Source of the DNA: Tribonema minus
Taxonomy: Eukaryota; Sar; Xanthophyceae; Tribonematales; Tribonemataceae
DNA: 64,000 bases
Direction of reading: 5' to 3'
NCBI GenBank assembly: GCA_017506865.1
Contig: JAFCMP010000513.1
Location: 62,001-126,000 of the forward strand
Of this stretch, positions 52,091-63,800 are shown in pieces. The notes under the pieces are model-generated. The model saw only the letters and a program-made list of their open reading frames with translations, had not been told where the DNA came from and did no database searches. Numbering within the stretch: the stretch's first letter is position 1; the number at the start of each line of letters is the position of its first letter. Made by a program: the position numbers and the translations under genes.

Positions 52091-54848
52091 TGGACGGTGA
52101 ATGACTTCAGCAAGATTGCGGCGCCAATCATAGATCTGATCAAGCCACGTACGCGCATTTAGGATGGGACACAACGTAACAGACAGCGTGCTAGCAGCTC
52201 AAGGAGGCAATGTGTGGCGCCAGCATGGTCATGCACCCGAACTTCACGTTGCCATTCGTGCTCTACACTGATGCGTCAAAGACAGCGGTGGCCGGCGTGC
52301 TGACGCAGTTTCGACCTCTCAGTGAGATAGACAGCCACCATCAGATGCCGTGCGCGACGACGGGGCGCCGCCAACTTCGAGAAGGGGAGGAGGTGCGCGA
52401 AGTTGTAGTTGGCTACTTCAGCAAGTTGAACTCTGAGCTGGACTCAAACACGGGTCACCGTGCAACAGCGCTGGAGTGCTTGGCGGTCGTGCTCGCGCTG
52501 AATCACTTCAGACCCTATGTGTGGGGCAACCCAGTGACGGTGGTTTCAGATGCAGCAGCGCTCCGGTGGTTGTTGACACTTCAAGATCACAACAGCAAAC
52601 TGCTGCGCTGAGCCATGCGCATCATGGAGTACGATGTCACGGTGCAACACAGAGCGGGCAAGCGCAATGGCAACGCCGACGGGCCATCACGACTGCCCAC
52701 GCAAGAGGACCTTGACGCGCCGCGACGTTACTGGCACGCAGACGAGGGTTGGCCGACGCGGTGCCCTGCTTCAATGCGCCGCCATCAGGCGTGAAGTTTG
52801 CAGATGGCGAACAGCTTGCGGCGCATGGCAGTAGCGGTGATGCAGCACACATTGGCGGCGCAGCCTATGGCAACGGCGGCAGCGCGCGCCAGAGTGGCGG
52901 CGCGGCCCGCAGCAGCAGCGGCAGCGCGCGCAGTGGCGCGGCTGGCGGCAGCGGCGTAGCTGGCAGCAGCGGCAGCGGCGCGCGCACGAGTGACGGTGCA
53001 GCTTGCAGTTTCGGCGGCGGCGCGGCCGCGCGTGAGCAAGAGCGCTGCTCCGCAGCAGTGAGGCTTGCAAGCCTGCGTGGCCATGCGGTGGCAGAAGCGC
53101 GAGGCTTCCCGTACAAGTTCAACAATGCGGCCGCGGAGGCTGCGGCTAGCGCTGATGGCGGCGTGGCAGGACGTTCGTTCTGTATGACTGCCGCCCAGGT
53201 TGAAGAAGTGCTGGCGGACGACGACGTGCCATCTTTTAACGACGACGGCATTGCGGGCTTTGCCATGTTTGCAACGCCGGAGCCGTTCAACTGGCATGCT
53301 GATGCCCAAGTCCAGTTGGCACAGGAGGGTGAGAAAGCGCGCGGCGATGCTGATCGCATTGGCGGTGATCTGGCGCGACTTCGTGCAGTGAGGCGCAAGC
53401 GTGTGCGCCGTAGCCCGTCCACAGCGGCTGACACGGCCGAGCGCGGTGATGCAGCTGAGCGTGGTGGCGTCACTCAAGGCGGCGAGCGCAAGCGCAAGGC
53501 GGCGGCGCCGCAGCAGAGCGCTGAGGCAGCGGCTGACGCGGCTCCAACGGAGGCTGCTCAGCTGACACCAGCGATGCTCAGCAGAGAGGCTTTTCTGGCG
53601 ATGCAGCGGCGCGACGCTTACTGTCAGGCGGTGACACGAGCGGTCAGCGGCGGTGCGCTGCCAGCTGACGGGGAGCTGGCGATGCACTTGATGATGTGCA
53701 GAGAGCTATATACCCTGGAGGATGATGGGCTGCTAGTCCATTGCGCGGTGAGCAAACCCAAGGGCGGCAAGATGCTGCTGCAGTGGGTCACACCGGCGAC
53801 GCTTCGGCCGTTAGTGCTGCGCCTTGCCTTGGGCATGATGATGCGAGCGCAGGGCACGGCGGCGTTGGCGCGACTACCATCAGGATTGCAGAGCGCTTCT
53901 TCTGGCCGGGCATGAGCCAGGACGTCAGGCAGTACGTGGTTAGCTGCGTGGCATGTCAGAAGCGCAAGGCGGCTGGCTACAACTAGCAAACACCTACAGC
54001 AGATGGTGGAGCCCAGCCACGTGTTTCAACGCATGCACATCGACTTTCTCAAGGCTTCAATCAAGTCGAGCGATGGGCATCACTACATACTGGTGGTGGT
54101 GGACGCCAGGTCGGGGTATGTATGGCTGTTTGCCACCAAGGACAAGGGGGCGGCTACAGTGGCGGCAATCCTCTACAAGCTTTTCCTCGACATTGGCAGT
54201 ATGGCGGAGCGGCTGGTGTCTGACCAAGGGAAAGAGTTTGTAGCGGCGGTGGTGCAGGACTTGTGCCGGCTGTTCAGCGTCGACAAGGTCGAGACGTCTG
54301 CATACCTCCCACAGGCAAACGGCGTGGTTGAGCGCATGAACCGCAAGGTGATGGAGACCCTACAGATGTGGGTGTCAGAGGCACAGCTCATTGACAACTG
54401 GCACAAGGATCTGCCAATTGTCGAATACGCGATCCGCATAACACCGCGGACGGAGACAGGGTTAACGCCATACTTCTGCGTGCATGGCAAGGAGGCCGCA
54501 ATACCGTACCAAGCGTTCGCGGAGGTGGAGCATCGCGGCGACATGGTTGGGGAACTTCAACAACGCCTGCAGATGATGGAGCTGGCGAGCAAGGTCATAG
54601 ATGAGGCCTACGGCGTCAGGCGGCAGCGTATTGACAAGCTCAACGAGGCAGTACGCCGCACCATCAGCTACAGCGTTGGCGATCTGGTGATGATAGCGCA
54701 GCAGCCAACACCAGGTCGCGGGCGGAAATTGGACCCCAAGTACAGCGGGCCGTGGCAGCTCATGCAGGACACCAAGTCTGGGCTGTCGTTCTCGGCGCGC
54801 ATGATGGGCAGGCGGGTGCGCCACACCATTGTGCACGTCAGCAACATA
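52091..54848 (+). pseudogene. Ty3/gypsy pol: RT end, RNase H, integrase (5'-truncated)
   Basis: Starts at WTVNDFSKIAAPIIDLIKP (RT thumb), then LKEAMCGASMVMHPNF and the RNase H motif PFVLYTDASKTAVAGVL. LALNHFRPYVWGNPVTVVSD and SKLLR follow, with TGA at 52609-52611 where Trp is expected, then MRIMEYDVTVQHRAGKRNGN. A long Ala/Gly-rich linker (52750-53560) precedes the HHCC zinc domain (GHGGVGATTIRIAERFFWPG, CVACQKRK). Integrase 54003-54848 has the DDE set HIDFL, VSDQGKEF and GVVERMNRKV and reaches VHVSNI, where a second transposon is inserted. At least four frame changes plus stops TGA and TAG (about 53986) make it inactive as read. It lacks gag, protease and the RT palm. Confidence 0.85.
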
Positions 54849-55499
54849 CCGTATTCACCCGTGGATAGCCCCCCCCACCTTGAATACCTTGGGGGGGGGG
54901 GCTATTTGGCTGAATAGCCCCCCCAAGATATCAATTATTTGATGCGCAGTGGCTTGCATGCAATAGCCCGGGGGGGGGCCTTGAATAGCCCGGGGGGGGG
55001 GTATGCGGTAGCTCCTTCATGAAATGCCATTAGCGTCAAATGCAAACAGGCACTGCGGCAACTTGAAGCTGAGTCTAGGGTCAGCAAAAAAACATGCATA
55101 CCTACCTATCAGTGCAGCACAGTGCATGTGTACATGCAGCATCATGCCATGCAGGGTATCCAGCTTATGTAAACTCAGTGCATGCTTCATGGTACGCAGC
55201 ACAATGTCATGTATGCCTAGTAGGTACTACTAGTAGTGCACATCATCAACATAAAACACTGACATTATGGCACAACAACAGGCATTACCAAGAGTGTACA
55301 TCAATCAGGCATGCACAACGGCAAACAAAACATAAACTTCAAGAGGAACAACATGAAGCTCAAACGGCAGTTAAGTATTATCAGGTCGTGCATATGCGGC
55401 TGTTCTGTGCAACAATGTACGGAGCCGCCGCCGTGCCGCTGCAGTGCAACCACAACTGTAGCTGCCGCTGCTGCAACCGCAGCAGCGTGTACCATCTTA

Positions 55500-57492
55500 G
55501 TCGCTGCTGCTGGCGCTGCCGCCACCGCCGCCGCCGCCGCCTTCGTTGTCGCTGCCGCCGTCGGCGTCGCTGCCGCCGTCGGCGTCGCTGCCGCCGTCGG
55601 CGTCGCTGCCGCCGTCGGCGTCGCTGCCGCCGTCGGCGTCGCTGCCGCCGTCGGAGTCGCTGCCGCCGTCGGCGTCGCTGCCGCCGTCAGCGTCGCTGCC
55701 GCCAGCGGCATCGCTGCCGCCATCCGCACCACTCCCACTGCTGCCGCTGGAACTGCTGCCGCTAGAACTGCTGCCGCTAGAACTGCTGCCGCTGCGGCTG
55801 CGGCCACTGTCACTGCCGCTGCTGCTGCTGCTGCTGCTGCCGCTGTCGTCGACGCCAAACATGTTGGCGCGCCACTCCGTGTCGCCAGACCCATCGAGCG
55901 GCAGCAGCAGCCCTGTTGGCCTCCATGAATTGCGCACCGTTTCCGGTGTCACCCTCCCCCATGCCGCCTTAACCCACTGCACGATCCGCGCACGACTGGG
56001 TGGCAGTGGGTACCCCCGCTCATCTCGCGAGAGATTTGTGGCGCGCCAGTTGTCGTAGATCTCCGACATGTACTGCTTCAAGACCTTGTTGATCGCACCA
56101 TCGCAAGGCTGAAGTTTGGGTGTAAGCCCGCCAGGTATCATGAGCACGTCAGTGTTGCGTTTGACCAGCAGCCAGTGAATGCGCTGCGCTGCATTTTGTG
56201 GACGGAATAGTCGTCGAGGACAAACAGGCTGGGACGATGTGTGTCCCCATGATGGATGAGCCTGGACGTCCAGCCCAGTTATCGTTAACCCACTGAACCA
56301 TTTTCTCCTGGCTGCACCACGCCCTTTTATCCACCACTACACGCACACCATTTGTGGGGTACTGAACGCCGGCAGCGTCCCTGCCGCGAGTGATCTCTGC
56401 TTGAACAGTGTTGGCGGGAATGCGCGCACCTGTCTGCGGTATGCCCTTGAGAATGATCTGCGGTATACCCTTGCCGCCAGCGGCATTGACAGCAAGGCAC
56501 ACAGTGATGCGCTCCTTCTCCTTGCCGCCGCTCTTGACAGACACCTCCTTTGCGCCTATCGTGTTGACGGTGCTGTCGCCGAGCGTCTCCATCCACACCG
56601 GTGTCTGGTCCATGTTCCATATGCAGTCTAGGAGGTAGCGCTCCTCTGGCGCAGCGGCGGCAGCAGCGCCGCCGCCGTCGCCGCCACCATCGCTGTCGCT
56701 AGCGTCTTCGTGAAGCCTCGTGCGCTTTGCCCGCATGTCCCGCAGTACGCAGTCTCGCGCAGCAAGATGCCAGCCCTGCGGCAGCATCTGCCCTTTGCGA
56801 GTGATCCTGCGCATGGACATGTTGTGGCGCTTGAGGAAGCGACCGCGCCACCTGCTGATTGCTTTCTTGTACTTGACCAGCGCTTTCGCTCCTGTGGGCC
56901 GCTCGCCGAACACGCCTGGCTGCAACAGCTCTGCCTGATCGGAGATCATCCTGGTGGACACCGTGTTGCCCATGGCGCGCTGATCGTTGATCCAGTCGAC
57001 GAAATCATTTCGTCCTCAATGGGCGCAGTCCGGGGGCTGGTGCCTGAGCTGGACGACAGTTTACGCCCCGCTGCAGCACCTGCACGCAGGCCCTTCCTTC
57101 GCCTTCCCCTCAGCTAACTTGGCTTTGTTGGCGACAAGAGCTTTGCGCCAATCGCGAACACAGGTCTCGCTCACACCAAACCGGCTACTGGCGTAGCGTG
57201 TGCCAACAGTTCCGGTCGGACCCTTGCCCCCGGGCACGACCTTGTTGGCATACTCGGCGATGGCGATCCTATCTTTGATGGCGTAGCGTTTACGAACGGT
57301 GCCACCTCCTATGTTCGCCGGCTTGAGCTTGAACGCAGGCGACTCCAGCTTGAGTTTGGGAGCACGCCCTTTGCCCTTCGCTGGAGGCGTAAAGTCGTCA
57401 TCGTGGTGCGCCAAAAAGTGGTCCCACGAGCTGTCGCTAGCGTAGCCGTGCTTGCGCTTGCTGCCTGCGGCAGCAGGTGGCGTGCTCGCCAT
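55500..57492 (-). pseudogene. pogo/Tigger-like transposase with frame breaks
   Basis: ATG 57492 (MASTPPAAAGSKRKHGYASD). A helix-turn-helix region (RYAIKDRIAIAEYANKVV ... RFGVSETCVRDWRKAL) resembles the CENP-B/pogo DNA-binding domain. After a short gap or intron near 57080-57000 the frame resumes at FVDWINDQRAMGNTVSTRM. The DDE residues are IWNMDQTPVWME, FVLDDYSVHK and LQPCDGAINKVLK. Between the first and third, two frame shifts are needed (near 56280 and 56195). The C-terminus is a Ser-rich stretch then nine GGSDAD-type repeats, then poly-Gly and SASSSD. This acidic tail is unusual for the family. The stop is near 55497. Confidence 0.8.
55545..55710. repeat. 18-bp repeat encoding GGSDAD
   Basis: GCCGCCGTCGGCGTCGCT repeated nine times with minor changes. 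In the transposase frame it encodes alternating Gly-Gly-Ser-Asp-Ala-Asp. Confidence 0.9.
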
Positions 57493-57665
57493 GCCGCACG
57501 CTGTGTTCTAGTTTAGCCCCCCCCCGCGTTAGTTATGCCGGTGCTCCGGCGAAAATGCTAGCAAATAGCGCAAGGGGGTCGAATAGCCCCCCCCGCGGTA
57601 ATAACCGCTTGCTCCCGGAAGCTAGGAACGTTATCGCGGGGGGGGCTATCCACGGGTGAATACGG

Positions 57666-58504
57666 TAAAGCCGTTTCACCAGATCCACGACAGGAAGGTG
57701 GGCCCTGATAGCATCTGGGAGTATAGGTGGCGTCAGCGCGACGGACAGCTCAGCGGCTGGGTGAGCGAGGATGCCATGTTGAAGTTAGTGGCACCATGGA
57801 CGCTAGACACGTTCCACGCGCTATACGAGCTGCGCCCGCAGGGCGAGCAGTTTCAGCATGCGCAGCGGTTGGAAGCACGGGCAGGCGCGCAGCTAGATCG
57901 CGATGCAGCGCTGTCTAAGCTTCCTCGAGGCACTGCGCTGGTGCGTGAGCACAAGCCACGTGACGCGCCGCTCACCTACGTTTGGGGGGCGTATCGACGG
58001 CTACCTCAGGCCGTACTGGCGCGCGAATTACGACGACGGCATCTGGGAGGACATGCACCAGACGGAGGTGCGCAGAGCAATTGCGCTTGCGGAGGCCGTC
58101 AAGCAGCACGCGCAGCGCAGTGGCGTGACGGACGACAGGCCCGCATTGACGCTCGTCACTAGCCCGGTGATTCCATCAGACTCCAACCACGAAGGCGAGG
58201 TGGTCAGATATCACTCAGAGTCGACTGGTTGGTCGCGCGGCAAAAGCTGGTCAAGTATATGCCACGACGGAGCAAGAACACGTTTGAGGTGCTGTTCAAT
58301 AGAGAGTCACGGCCGCGCACGGTGGTTTTGCGGCCTGGCTACTACACAGCGGGTGTTGGCGAGTCGCAACCTCAACTTACAGCAACCAAGAATTCAGCTT
58401 GGAACATCCTCGTCTTCAAACAAGCTGTACACGGCGAGCTTGCGGCGGCCACGAGTGAGGTGGGGCCGGTGGAGCAAGACGGCTCCGATGAGGACGCGGA
58501 GTAA
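57666..58504 (+). pseudogene. Gypsy pol C-terminus: chromodomain-like end
   Basis: Continuation of the integrase: KPFHQIHDRKVGPDSIWEYR, then WRQRDGQLSGWVSEDAMLKL and DTFHALYEL. The pattern matches a chromodomain (h.k....g..ey.vrW......W.....l......FH..y) found at the end of chromovirus integrases. Further Pol sequence follows with two frame changes (TYVWGAYRRLP region; EDMHQTEVRRAIALAEAVKQ; VARQKLVKYMPRRSKNTFEV) and ends TAA 58502-58504. Confidence 0.75.
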
Positions 58505-58751
58505 GCAGTGCGGTGCGTCGTATGGCGGTAGGGGTTCGCTATGCTGCGCGGGATGCAGGCGCAGGTAGCGAGGGCTGTTATAGCAGACGGTGCTCGGCAG
58601 CGGGTCCAGCACGGCCCATCCTTCGGTAGCAGTCATAGTTAGTGTTGGTTTTGGCACCAGGGGTGTTGGCTGGGCTCAGAACATTGATCTGGTCTGTTTC
58701 TTCCTTCCCATGTAAAGACCTTGAGTAACTCCAGGGGCGGAGTTGTGTCTT

Positions 58752-59000
58752 GGTAGGGGGGTTGTTACAGTTTTGGGTATGCACCTTGGTTAGCAAGGGT
58801 GCATTCCACCAGGGATTTCTGAGTACCAGGGGGTGCTTTATGATGTCACAACTTGGGGGTATTCTAGGGCATTGTCAAACCCTAGCCCTAGGATCTTCCA
58901 GTCACTCAGATTCACTTGTCTGGTTGGCTGGAAAGCAAGACTGAGAGCATCCTCCCACCCACACCCTGGGGTGTCTACATAGGCTGGCTAGGGTCACCAA
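58752..59000 (+). other. Possible polypurine tract and 3' LTR start
   Basis: GGTAGGGGGG (58752-58761) followed by TTGTTACAGTTTTGGG has the look of a polypurine tract next to an LTR beginning TGTTACA. No second LTR copy is visible, because the element is truncated on the left, so the end cannot be set. Confidence 0.3.
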
Positions 59001-59618
59001 CATCAGGTAATTTATGCATGACATTCTGTGTGACTTTCATCCAGTATATTTGTTGTTGTGCTTCTTACCGTCTCAGGCTGTTCCAAGACCATGCATATCA
59101 CTCCTACATGAATCATCCCCCTCACATATAGTTAGCGCACTTGTTGTATGTAATATAGTGTGCTGACCGCTTGCGGCGTGATTCGATGTGTTGTGATTGT
59201 TTCAGCATATATGTGTTATGCCAACAGCTGAGGGGCTCTCCCAGTTCATGCAAAATGCGACCATGTAAGTTGCCCTGCTATTTGTGCTCCAGTAGCTTCG
59301 GTGCAGCTCTTTGCTCATGCCTGCAGTGGAACATAGTCATTCATGTGCTTAGCTCTGACATGGTTAACATGAAGACCAGATCCTGCAAAACAGGAAGGGT
59401 CACTGCCTTGCTCTTTCACTTGGTCGGTGACATTTTTGAATGTTATGCTTGCTTGCGCTTCCATGTCATGTTCCCTTGCATTTGCGTGCTTACCCATCAA
59501 CTTTCCCTACCCGTCGACCGCGCATGCCTGCGTGGCACCGTCAACGCTCATCTGAACAGGTATGATATGAAAAAGCGGCTAATGATACGTCTGCAGTTCT
59601 TGTCAAGTGTCATCAACA

Positions 59619-60010
59619 TACTGCTATTTGCAGGTTGAGTGGCGGCTTAGAACAAGAACGATGTACGCGAACACACGCGAACAGTCTCGCGAACAAGTGC
59701 GAACAGCTACGCGAACAAGCGCGAACAGCTCAGAACAAGCGCGAACATAGACCAGAACAAGTTTTTCAGCCTGAAAAGGCCTTTCGAACGCCGGCCTTTC
59801 CCGAAGAGGTTTTCTAGCAGGTCGCAGCAACATTTTGAGACCTTTGGAGTTGAAAGGCCTGTTCTGGCCTGTTTTTGATGAAATTTCAGCCTGTTCTGTG
59901 CTGTTCGCGCTTGTTCGCGTAGCTGTTCGCACTTGTTCGCGAGGCTGTTTGCGTGTGTTCGCGTACATCGTTCTTGTTCTCAGCCGCCACTCAACCTGCA
60001 ATCCGCAGTA
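59619..60010. repeat. Inverted-repeat element with 119-bp arms
   Basis: Arms 59619-59737 and 59892-60010 are near-identical inverted copies, starting TACTGC...TTGCAGGTTGAG and TGGCGGCTTAGAACAAGAAC. They contain internal GCGAACA(A/G) octamer-like repeats. The 154-bp centre is unrelated. The symmetry suggests a MITE or fold-back element. No target duplication is visible. Confidence 0.85.
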
Positions 60011-60019
60011 GTTAGTATG

Positions 60020-60879
60020 CATGTACTTCAAAATGTATGAGCAGCAACAATTGCACTTGTCCTACTCATCGTCAATTCATCATGGTCCGTGTTGCTCTGT
60101 CCAAGAGTATCAGGGTGTTGTCCCCGTTTGCGCACATGCCCCTGACTCAGTGCAGTCCTGCAGCTGCTCATGCTATGCTGCAGCATTAAAGTCTGTAGGT
60201 GCGCTCCTTGCACAAGGCAACACCTCAAACATGCAGGTGGCTCAAAGCCGGCTGCCCTGCTGCTGGCTTTATCATTCACCGATGGGGTGGCGCATTTGTT
60301 CATATGCTCAATGCGTCAGGAGCCATTGAACTGTGATCTGTTGTAGCCACCACGCTTGCTGGTGCTCTTCATGCCAGCAACTGGTTGGCTGCTCTTGCTA
60401 ATTTTTGCACAACGTGGCTGATCAGGTGCCCCGCTCTTCCGCTTTGTTGCTGATGCGCAACTGCCCTGCCTGCTGCAACTGCTGCTCTGTGTACCTTGCA
60501 TGTGTGGTCACATGTCATCCCGTCTTCCTTCCCACTCGGTGCGCACCATTGTTGCAGCATCTGCGATGTCTTGCTGCGACTATAAATTACATAATCTTTA
60601 TCTAGCATGAATGCTCATCTGTGCTGTAATTTGGATGATAACATAATGTCTGTTGCCATGGAAGGTCACAAGGAATGTGACACGTTGTTCAAATGCCAGC
60701 TCTTTTCCCTTCTCTGCAGTACCGTGGGCATCGCCAATGCGGGCTTAGCATGATAGAGTTTGCCTATTCCTTGTCGCGGCTGACTGCGGGCAGTTGGCAA
60801 CTCGCTCGTGCCACCTCGTCAGCACGCAGCTGATGCCATGCCCTGCCTGTTGTGCCTCAGTACCTTTCCTGGCTCGCAG
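60020..60879. other. Spacer with shared blocks, no gene called
   Basis: Contains the 60360-60600 copy of the block at 49.8 kb (TTCCGCTTTGTTGCTGATGC). Open frames are short on both strands. Exons of the downstream plus-strand gene may begin here but I cannot support any. Confidence 0.3.
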
Positions 60880-63800
60880 GGGCTGAGCAAGGTGGCGCTG
60901 GCGGTGGCGCGGGAGGTGGTGGTGGCGCGGCTGCAGGTAAGATGGCTTTTCCACTATCAATGGGGTACCTGCACCAGCGCTTGTGCACATCGCGTTAGGA
61001 TCTCTTACATTGTGATCTGCGGTAGCCACCACGTTTGCTGGTGTTCTTCATGCCGACAGCTGGTTGGCCATTTGCCACTTTTTGCACAACGCCGCCAAAC
61101 AAGTTCGTCTCTGACACGCACATGCTTCACATGCTTGCGCTGATGTGGTCAAACCACCTGTCACCCTCTCCCCTGCCGGCACGCACCATCCCCGCCCACA
61201 TGGCATGATGACGGACCTCGCATCACCACAACTCAATTGTAGCTCACACCTTCCCTGGCATTGTGTCGGTGTGCCCTGTCTGCCTTCGCTTTTTGTGCGC
61301 ATTTTTCCTGTCTTTGCTCATGGCGGCTGCAGCACCTGGCGCTGGTGAGATGACATGGGTGTTGTATGAATTGCATTTAGTCTTGAGCTTGCCCGCAGAT
61401 ATCGCTGATAGCTTCAGGCTCGCTGGTGCAGCAAAGTGCTACCTCACATAATGGCTGCCCTGCATTAAGTATTGCTACGCGGCATGCTCTCAGAGTCTCT
61501 AGGCTAGGAGTAGGTGGCATGATGAAGGACCAGCCGTTTGTCACTGTCTGAGGCTGCTTCGCTGGCTTAGGGTTAGGTTTGTCACCGACGACATAGGGTT
61601 AAAAACGATTTACAGCAGCATGCATGCCCATATCATGCATACGGTGGCTCACATGCATGTACTGCTTTGATGTTCCTACCCGCAGCTGTGTCCGGAGGTC
61701 TTGGTGCTGGCGCTGGCGCGGCTGCGCCCGCAAGTGAGTATCCCCGCTAAGGAAGGGTTGAGGTAAACAGGTTAGTCTCTCATTGCATGTACGCTGTTGT
61801 GGTACCGGTGGAGGTTGCACAGGTTGGTGTCACACTAGTACCTCTCCATTGGATGGCGTCGTCATAGGTCCAGTCCGTGTGCTGCTAGTTGCCGGCATAT
61901 GAGCGCGGTTGCATGCAGTAGTACTGCATGTAAACTTGGATTTCTGCGCGCCGGGCGTTACGAGCATTGGCTAGGGTTAGGGTTAGTTTTAATATGTGCA
62001 CAGTATATCTGCATTTTGGGCCATGCTTCGTTGGTGCATGCCACAACTGAGTAGCATGCTTGTTGAGGCTGTTCATAGGCTACTCCTCTGTCGCACGCTG
62101 TCCATCCCATGTGTACCACGTACTCAAGCTTTTTCGTGCTTGTGCATCTCCCATTTCTCCATGACATACATGCTGATGTGCGTTTCTTTCTGCACGATTG
62201 CTGCCATGACACCCTGCCTCAGGCTTCCAGCTCCCTGTCCCCCCTGGTGGCTGGTGTTCATTGCTCATCAGCTCTGAGCTTGATGTTGGCGCCCTCCCAG
62301 CCATTGGCAACTTCGATGCGCTTACACGTCTGCTGCTGGACCTGGTGGGTGTGCGCATCCCTGTGACCCAGTCAGCTTTCACTGATATGGTGGCAACGTT
62401 CGGGCGGGAGGAAGCGGAGAGGCGCTTTGCACCAGCTACCGAGAGGTATCCGAAGTTGACAGGGCTGCTGGACGGATCAGGCGAGGTATGTGTACCACAC
62501 GAACCTCAACATGGTGTAATGCAAGTGTGGTTTATTATCATGCTGAGAAGCACAGGTGAACACAGAGAAGCGAGCAGTGATTTGATATAAATTTCATGAT
62601 CTTGTGATACCTTAGGTACTCACACAGTGCAAGATCATTCATGTTGCTGCAACTTGCTCTGAACTTTCAGTGCTGAATTTATAAGAGCATCGTGGCTATC
62701 AAGGATAGCAGTGTGTTTCAAAAGAAGTGGCTGCTTTTTGGACAGTGTGCAGTGCTGCTAAAACGGTTGCTAATTGATACAATAAATTCTGAAATTTCAT
62801 TCATGCCACACTTCACCGTGTTGCAGCCTCTGACGTACCTGGTGCACCTAACACTCACAGGCGGTCAGGCTCACAGAGAACGAGATGATGACCTCTTCCA
62901 CGGTGGGCCATTACTTCAAGACTGTATTCAAACAGTTGGCGGCATTCTCTCCGGTTCGAATGGTCTGCGAGCTTGGGTACGATGCGGCTGAGGGCGGCGT
63001 ATCATCAACAAGCTTGACAAAGCGATGCCGCCAGACCTGATCATAACCATCAACACTGCACAGTTATCATCGGAGAGCATAAGACAGCAGAGAACCTGGC
63101 AGGTGCCATCGGCCACATCGCCAAGAAAGTCAAGATAATCAACACTCACCACTACGGCAATCTGTGGTTCATTCTTGCTTACGCGGCAGCGGGCCCCATC
63201 ATCCAGTTCTACGTGGTCGGCAAGCATGGGCATGGCCGCGACTTGCGGGTAATCAAACGTTTGACCTGCTTGTGTTAGCGTGAAGCAGGCGCACCTCAAT
63301 GGCAGGCAGTGGTTTGACGGGGGGGCTTCCATTTTCGGGCCTCGAAAATCATGCATGGAACCTGATGCCCCTCGACAACATTAGGGAAAGACTAGCACAT
63401 TTTTCGTTTTCATAGTGGTCCCACCGAAGCAAGTTGACCGGTCGTCGTCCCATTCATGTCGTGCTTACTTCAGCCCATCTCCCGCACCCATTCGCTCTTA
63501 TTCGCACCACAGATACATGATGTTGGGCCGCAACTCACACTTGCGTCTGTGGATGGTCGCGCGGAGATTATCCGTATCATTGCCCAGGTGTACCGCGTCT
63601 TGCACCTGATGGGACGCTGCGTGCCTCGCATGTCGGAGCGACTCCCGCTCTACCGGACCATCAGGCGACCCAATGGCACCACGATCAGGCTCGACACCAC
63701 GGGCGTGAACAAGATCATATACAACTTCCCAACATTTGCTGCTGAGCACTGCACCTCGCTGGACGCCATCACAGTAGCATACCGCGCTGCCCGCACTGCT

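Larger units (their letters stand above)
54849..57665 (-). mobile_element. pogo/Tigger-like (Tc1/mariner) DNA transposon nested in gypsy
   Basis: 2.8 kb flanked by TA (54847-54848 and 57666-57667). Terminal inverted repeats are CCGTATTCACCCGTGGATAG followed by a C run, perfect over about 26 bp. Subterminal regions on both sides carry repeated AATAGCCCCCCC motifs and G/C runs. Removing it with one TA rejoins the gypsy integrase to its chromodomain in frame (VHVSNI|KPFHQIHDRK). The transposase is on the minus strand. Confidence 0.9.

Noticed and set aside
58763..59010. A defined 3' LTR
   Set aside because: Only a polypurine-like tract and TGTTACA start are visible. With no second copy the boundaries cannot be shown.
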